NCBI GenBank assembly: GCA_004325065.1
Contig: PITI01000090.1
Location: forward strand, 1-23,186
DNA: 23,186 nt
DNA from: Hamiltosporidium magnivora
Lineage: Eukaryota > Microsporidia > Dubosqiidae
Direction of reading: 5' to 3'
Shown: positions 18,110 to 23,186 of the stretch, piece after piece
How positions within the stretch are numbered: the stretch's first letter is position 1
How the letters are laid out: each line of letters opens with the position of its first letter
Notes under the pieces: model-generated
Seen by the model: the letters and a program-made list of their open reading frames with translations, nothing else
What the model was told of the DNA's origin: nothing
Databases searched by the model: none
Made by a program: the position numbers and the translations under genes

Positions 18110-18360
18110 AAATATTCACGGGGAATCAGCCAAGTATTTAATTCAAACTTTCGTCTAGCAATTATATTCTGAAGTCTTTAATATAGAAGAATATGCGTTT
18201 AAATTAATATGATAAAAAAGCATATGATGTAACAGTTTAAAATGTAAATATAATGATAATCGTATGTTGCGACTACTTCAAGGTATATCCCGCTAATTAT
18301 CTGAAAGTGTTGACGTTTGCATGTGGCAATCTTGATGAAATTGTAAGTTACATTTTATAA
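18110..18360 (+). pseudogene. Possible retroviral-type (gypsy) integrase scrap
   Basis: An uninterrupted 36-codon stretch at 18250-18357 begins IMIIVCCDYFKVYPANYLK. This resembles the first catalytic strand of gypsy integrases (YILVIVDYFSKYP...PLK), with the first Asp kept. Upstream, IHGESAKYLIQTF then QLYSEVFNIEEYAF (from 18114) resembles the preceding zinc-binding H-G...K...Y-W region. No second catalytic Asp block is found. Identity is suggestive only. Confidence 0.35.
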
Positions 18361-18879
18361 TATAGAAAAAAAGATAACAAGGCTATATATGAAGAGCATA
18401 ATACCTGGTATAAATTTTACCAAATAATTCTCAACCCAAATTGCCTCCCATATTAAGTTTATAATATCATTAATTTACTGCATAACTCAAAAACGGAAGA
18501 GCGTAAAAGTATTTTGAATTGATCCATATAAAACATTCCTAAATACCTTCATTTATTCTTAAAACCATCTTTTAAAAGAAAACACAAGATGCTTGGTTAT
18601 ACTGTTTGCTTAAGTTTCGATTTGAAAAAAAACCTTAGAACTTGGCTCGGACTACAGAACAAGAACATGTGTCTCACTTTTGTAATTTTAATAAAAACAT
18701 GTAGGAGGATTCATAGAACATTACGTAAGGGGTGAAAGCGGGAGAAAGTGATCAAAATATTCTGGTTTGGTGGTTGTTAGAAATAAAACCGCGGATGAGC
18801 CAACTTTCAAAAATTTTTCTTAATAAGAAACTATTAAAAAGACCTTTAAACAACGTGAATAACAAGACCAATAGCTTAT
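18361..18879. other. Intergenic DNA, possible 5' part of the LINE relic
   Basis: No continuous coding signal. It lies where the upstream fingers of the reverse transcriptase would be expected for the following relic, but I cannot align it. Confidence 0.35.
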
Positions 18880-20520
18880 GATATAATTGAAATGTTTATT
18901 TAATAAAAGAATATCGATAATCATAACTTTCATAATTTGATTACAAAATTTATTAAGAACACAATAACTAAAAAAAAAATATATTCGTTACATAAGCCTC
19001 AAAAAATCATGACCAAGAACATTGGAAGAGAGATTTTGTAGGAGTTTTGCTGTTTCGATCTTTGTATCATCTATAGATCCGTAGAATCCAAGTTCAATGA
19101 AAAATTGACAAAGATTCAATAATTTTAAATAGATATTTTCAGATATTAAGCATTTATGTTTAATTGATTATCACATTCTCTTTGCAGTCAAAAGTGATAC
19201 ACTATCACTATGACAAATAAAGTAAATTCTTTCTTGTCAAAAACAGGTCTAGAGATTAATAAAGAGAACCAACATTGAAATAATTGTTGATGAGAGACCG
19301 TATTTTTTCAAAAGAGATCGATTTTTATAAATATTAGAAAAAATTAAAGGTGGTAAAATATCACAAAAACAATATTCATTAAGTAAAGACGCAGCCTACA
19401 GCGAGATCCAAACAATTCTACACCAAATTAAATGTCTAAGTTACTCTCGTGTAATTTTTAAGTATGCAATATCGTTAAAAAGCTATCATGTATGCATACT
19501 TCTACTTGAAATGGCTGATTGATATGAGATAAATTGGGCAGTGTGGGTATTGTTGGCAAATTATAAGGCATGTTTAAGATCGAGATATAAATAACACATC
19601 TGTATGCTTAGCTCAGAATACTTGGGTGAAAATGGAACATATGCTTTGTTAATCTTAAATTGACTGGTAGAAATAAGAAATATCTGTTCGAAAAATCAAA
19701 AAATGTAATCTTTGAATTACAAATATACCCATTTCTTACTATAATATGCTCTCTATGCAAATAAAATTGTTTGAAAAGATAATTTACAGAATAAAGTTTA
19801 GAAAAAGAAATAACTAGAAAAGATTATAATAAAAGGCAAAACATAAAATACGATTAAAAATAATATATAACTTAAATATAAATTCTCTCAGTAATTTTTC
19901 CTAATGTGTCCAAAAGAACATATCAGGATTCGCATTGAAGCAGTTTTATAATATCAAAAATATCAATATATTATGAAAAGTAGAAAAAATATGCTCACAC
20001 TACAATAGTTTGGCAAGACAAAAGGTAATCTAACGACTTGAATTGTTAAATGCTTAAAAAAACTTTACCAGATTGTATAACGAAGTGGTTTTATTCTTGA
20101 CTTTAGGCCTTCGAAAAGATGAAATGTTAGTTTACAAAACAATTTGGGTGTGTTACAAATAAATATAGTTTTAAAAATGAATATACAGAAATAAGATCGG
20201 AGTGTCGGATAAAAGCTGATGTTAAAATTAGCAATAATAGATAAATATTTTTGTTATCAGTAAGGCTAGCAATATGATAATATCCATATAGAGTGGGAAT
20301 TACTTCTCGGGATTTACATAAAATAGTTGAAATTTTAAAAAGGAAAGAAGTTCTATAAGACAATGATACAAGCCTTGTTTTCAATCTTGATCTGTATATA
20401 ATTCGATATTTGATGACCAGGCATGGCATTGTTAAAAAAAACCTAAAATCTACCCTAAGAAGCGTCAAATATTATACAAATCAAAGTGTATTTAGTGATT
20501 AGTGCTAAAAAACAGTTCAA
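18880..20520 (+). pseudogene. LINE relic: reverse transcriptase plus C-terminal endonuclease-like domain
   Basis: A decayed non-LTR retrotransposon polyprotein on the plus strand. One frame is open from 18910 to 19038 and gives NIDNHNFHNLITKFIKNTIT, then NIGREIL and a stop. Beyond it comes EFCCFDLCIIY, matching the GI-QGD-SP-LF-IY motif of reverse transcriptases. NKVNSFLSKTGLEINKEN (19216-19269) matches the block after the FADD/IDD catalytic site. The catalytic box itself (near 19180) is scrambled. Downstream, IKADVKISNNR (about 20205-20240), VGITSRDLHKIVEILKRKE (20293-20349) and IIRYLMTRHGIVKK (20398-20439) follow the order of the restriction-like endonuclease end of R2/CRE-type LINEs. Stops and shifts throughout: non-functional. 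The minus-strand open frame at 20127-20468 is its shadow. Confidence 0.7.
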
Positions 20521-21219
20521 ACGTACCATTAGAAAATTGAAGTTTTATTCAAAACAAAATGTATAAAAGAGCACTAAAAACCTGTTGCCGGATGCCATAC
20601 AAGAGCTAAAAAACATGAACAACCTATATCACTTTAAATTTACATAAATGTTAAAAACATTTTTTAAGTGCACAAAAACGAAAATTCACAAATTCAAGAA
20701 TGTGAATAAAATGATAAATTATAAAGCCATCGCAAAATATTGAAACCAGATTAAATCTAAACCACGAGTTAATTAAAAAAAAATAATTGAAAGAAAGCAG
20801 GAAAAAAAACAAGAAAAGTATAATAAACCAGTATTATATCAACTTTATTTCTTAAGGAATACTGTAAGTTGAATTGATTTTCAGTGATATTTAAAATTTG
20901 GTTTAACAAATTTTCATAGTATACATTACAAATTTAAACGGTTTACTTGAAAATTAAAGAAAGTTATCTAAAATAATGAAAATATTTTTAATATACTACA
21001 AAAAAGAAAGAATAAAGTATTTATTCGAGAAATTGACGACCAAAATTAGAAATATATTTTTTCGATGATCTCAAGGTATAGAAATTTACGGATCAGTATG
21101 CAAAGAATACTACCAAATCAAATTTAAAAATGTTATAATATAGATAGATAAGTATAGCAGGTTTGTTCAAATAGAAACGTATAGGAGTTAAATTTATAAA
21201 ATAGTATTAAATTGTCACA
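20521..21219. other. Intergenic DNA after the LINE relic
   Basis: Probably includes the LINE's decayed 3' end. AT-rich, no open frame, nothing further recognised. Confidence 0.4.
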
Positions 21220-21920
21220 TAATTTTTGGAAAAAGATAACTATTTTAACAACAATCTGCTTCGCAACGATTGAATGAAAATATGTATAATAATGCTTTTG
21301 GTTATAGTGAGATAAAATTACCTTGCGTTTTCGATTTTTATATAAGGATTTGTATAAGCAAGAGAAAATCTAAATTTAATAAAATTTTTCTAAAAAGTTG
21401 GTTTGTAGTTTTATTTGTAATAGAGGGCAAATCATAATTGCATTTATAGGTAATTGCATTGCAAAAGCATAGAAACCCAGTCTTGCACACTCGAGTTAGA
21501 AGATTTGGCACTGGAAAGATACAAAAAACAAACCAAACAAAAAGCCAGAAACCTTTGCTGAAGGCTATATCTGTTGGCAGGCCATTTTAATTCTAAGTTT
21601 TATTTTATCGTAAGACATCGGGATATATATCAGTTGGAATTTATTCGGTTTGATAAGTGTAGAGTAAGTAGGAATTCTACTGTTTTTGGAAAGCTTAGGA
21701 TGGGTTTAGATTGAAACACCACACCTAGAAACGTACAGTAACATTTGCCGGCCAAATAGCTCAAGTATTATATATTTGTATATATCTTTTAAATCGGAAA
21801 GCTTTTGACATTGGGTATTCAAAGTTTACCAATGTAGTGTGAGAGGGGTAGTTATCAAATAACTCCAGAACTGCAATTCTATGAATACAATATGATGTAA
21901 GCCTTTTAAATAAACAAAGA
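21220..21920 (+). mobile_element. Degenerate repeat copy B, possible piggyBac-type transposase relic
   Basis: Plus-strand counterpart of the minus-strand repeat at 6800-7490, diverged but collinear over about 650 bp. Shared blocks in order are AGATAAC, TCTGCTTcGCAACGA, TTTGTAGTTTT, TAGGTAATTGCA, GTTAGAAGATTTGGCACTGG, AGTGTAGAGTAAGTAGGAAT, TACCAATGTAGTGT and GGGGTAG. All frames are closed. GKLRMGLD in one frame could be a vestige of the MGGVD motif of piggyBac transposases, but this is weak. Confidence 0.5.
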
Positions 21921-22487
21921 ATGATATTTATTTAAAAAAAATGACAGTAATGCTATCAGAAAAGTTTCCGCAATACTTTGCATGTAAAAATGTGCTTTTG
22001 AAAGCGTAAAATCTTTAATGTAAATATGCGAGGCTTAAAGTCATAAAAGTGATTATTATATATCATAAGATTTCTTTCTTAATTTTTATTTTAATAAAGT
22101 TTTTTATATTATTAGTTTAAAGAAATAATTACGAATATTCCAAAAATCAATCGGTTTTGACAAATCTTTTAATTTTATAATACAAAAATATTATTAATGA
22201 TAACAATATAAGATGAAATTTATTTTTCAACATTTGATTTGAATAAAACTTTATTTGTTAATTATGAAAGATAAAAGCACGAAAAAAAAACAAAAATAAA
22301 GTACGATCAAACAAAGTTTGGTTCTTTTTAACATTTTGTTTCGCGAAGCAACAACTATTTACCTAAAAATAATGTACTGATGCATTTTGTTGGAAAATGA
22401 ACAAATAAATTTCATTTAAATTTGTGATTTTTTTTCGAAACAAATTTGTACCAAAATTTATTATAAAAGTAAAATTTGTATTTTTTT
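21921..22487. other. AT-rich intergenic DNA upstream of the acidic-protein gene
   Basis: No gene. Contains TTTCGCGAA (22340-22348), a short palindrome in an A/T context, and several AAATTT-type runs shortly before the start of the acidic-protein gene. Confidence 0.45.
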
Positions 22488-22490
22488 CCC
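22488..22490 (+). promoter_or_regulatory. CCC start-proximal element of the acidic-protein gene
   Basis: TTTTTTTCCC abuts the ATG directly and decides the start at 22491. Confidence 0.6.
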
Positions 22491-22856
22491 ATGATTGAGC
22501 GTGATGACAAAGATAATCATCTCGATTCATATCTTCACAAACTTTTAGATTCTTCTGGATCAAGTTGTGAAGATAAAAATGAAATCACTGTAAAGACCGA
22601 ATCACCTACTATATTTGGAAACGAAAAACGATCCAAACCCACAGAACCAAGTAAAGAAGAAGATTCTGATGATAGTTCCATGTATTTGTACACTGTTTCG
22701 TTATATAGTAGTGCATACAACGATTTTATTGATGGAAAAGACGAAGTATTAGAAGAATATAGAGATGAAGAATTTTCAGAAAGCAATGAGTCAGACGATT
22801 TTATTACGGCATTAAAAAGCTTCCTAAAGCGAGAATCCGAATCGGAACAAAACTAA
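22491..22856 (+). CDS. Small acidic Ser/Glu-rich protein, unknown function
   Basis: 121 residues, 33 of them Asp or Glu, and rich in Ser. Probably disordered for most of its length. A more hydrophobic island, MYLYTVSLYSSAYNDFI, lies at about 59-75, and a possible helix, DFITALKSFLKR, lies near the C-terminus. There is no signal peptide, membrane segment or zinc site, and only one Cys. The ATG at 22491 immediately follows CCC as in the other genes; upstream extension would need a TTG at 22476. I do not recognise a family. It could be a short nuclear or ribosome-associated acidic protein, but nothing in the sequence decides this. The antisense open frame at 22535-22786 is its shadow. Confidence 0.65.
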   Translation: MIERDDKDNHLDSYLHKLLDSSGSSCEDKNEITVKTESPTIFGNEKRSKPTEPSKEEDSDDSSMYLYTVSLYSSAYNDFIDGKDEVLEEYRDEEFSESNESDDFITALKSFLKRESESEQN

Positions 22857-23186
22857 TTAGGTTCCATACAATTATAATAAATATAAATGCACAAAATTAT
22901 TTTCAAATATCTATTTAATATTTTATTCACTTTTTTCCATTAAAACTATACTTTAAAAAATTTTAAAGAATATGCAACAAAGTTTCAAAAAGAATTTTTT
23001 TATTTTCTGGTTTAACGAATTTAAAAGCATTACAAATAAGGTGAATATAATTCAATTAAACATTTATTCTAGCATCCGAATATTAAACCATTTGAACCCA
23101 TAAGTTCATTTTTAAGAAGCAATACAAATATTTATAACTAACTTCTAATTTAATCAATTAAAAAATCATTTGTCCGTAGTTACATT
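22857..23186. other. Right-edge AT-rich DNA, no gene seen
   Basis: Follows the stop codon of the acidic-protein gene. No start element or open frame. TTTGAACCCAT near 23092 superficially resembles a reversed tRNA T-arm, but no cloverleaf can be formed. Confidence 0.45.

Noticed and set aside
20127..20468. 113-residue minus-strand frame
   Set aside because: Antisense of the LINE endonuclease-like relic, which has recognisable blocks on the plus strand.
22535..22786. 83-residue minus-strand frame
   Set aside because: Shadow of the acidic-protein gene; Ser-rich because the sense strand is GAA/GAT-rich.

Overview
The window looks like a piece of a microsporidian (fungus-related intracellular parasite) nuclear genome. 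It is very AT-rich. Its genes are shortened eukaryotic housekeeping genes: ribosomal protein eL37, Rei1, the SNARE Bos1, the Ash2 SPRY domain and Spt3. The eL37 gene has a 26-nt intron directly after the start codon, and every gene has a CCC triplet 0-6 nt before its ATG. Both traits are known from microsporidia. I cannot name the genus.

Only eight protein genes can be supported. Two are on the + strand at 5210-6401 (eL37 and a secreted MRH-domain lectin). Three are on the - strand at 7975-10767 (Rei1, Bos1, Ash2-like SPRY protein). The others are an orphan tail-anchored protein (13917-14429, -), Spt3 (15981-16688, +) and a small acidic protein (22491-22856, +). Their roles are translation, 60S maturation, ER quality control, ER-Golgi fusion, H3K4 methylation and SAGA coactivation. 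They do not form an operon or one pathway. Each appears to be transcribed separately.

Much of the remaining sequence is a graveyard of decayed transposable elements, visible only as interrupted, frameshifted peptide similarity. It holds a complete-length dead Tc1/mariner element with both inverted ends (863-2169, -), a Ty3/gypsy-type polymerase relic (about 3380-4255, -), and two diverged copies of one repeat about 14 kb apart in opposite orientation (6800-7490 -, 21220-21920 +) with weak piggyBac-like features. It also holds a retroviral-type integrase scrap (18110-18360, +), a long relic of a site-specific-endonuclease-type LINE (18880-20520, +), and a short 3' scrap of a related LINE (13610-13740, -). 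Short tandem repeats (19, 40, 70, 72 and 80 bp units) and one strong fold-back hairpin (11516-11585) lie between the genes. I found no tRNA, rRNA or CRISPR. The transposon calls rest on my reading of decayed frames and need a profile search.
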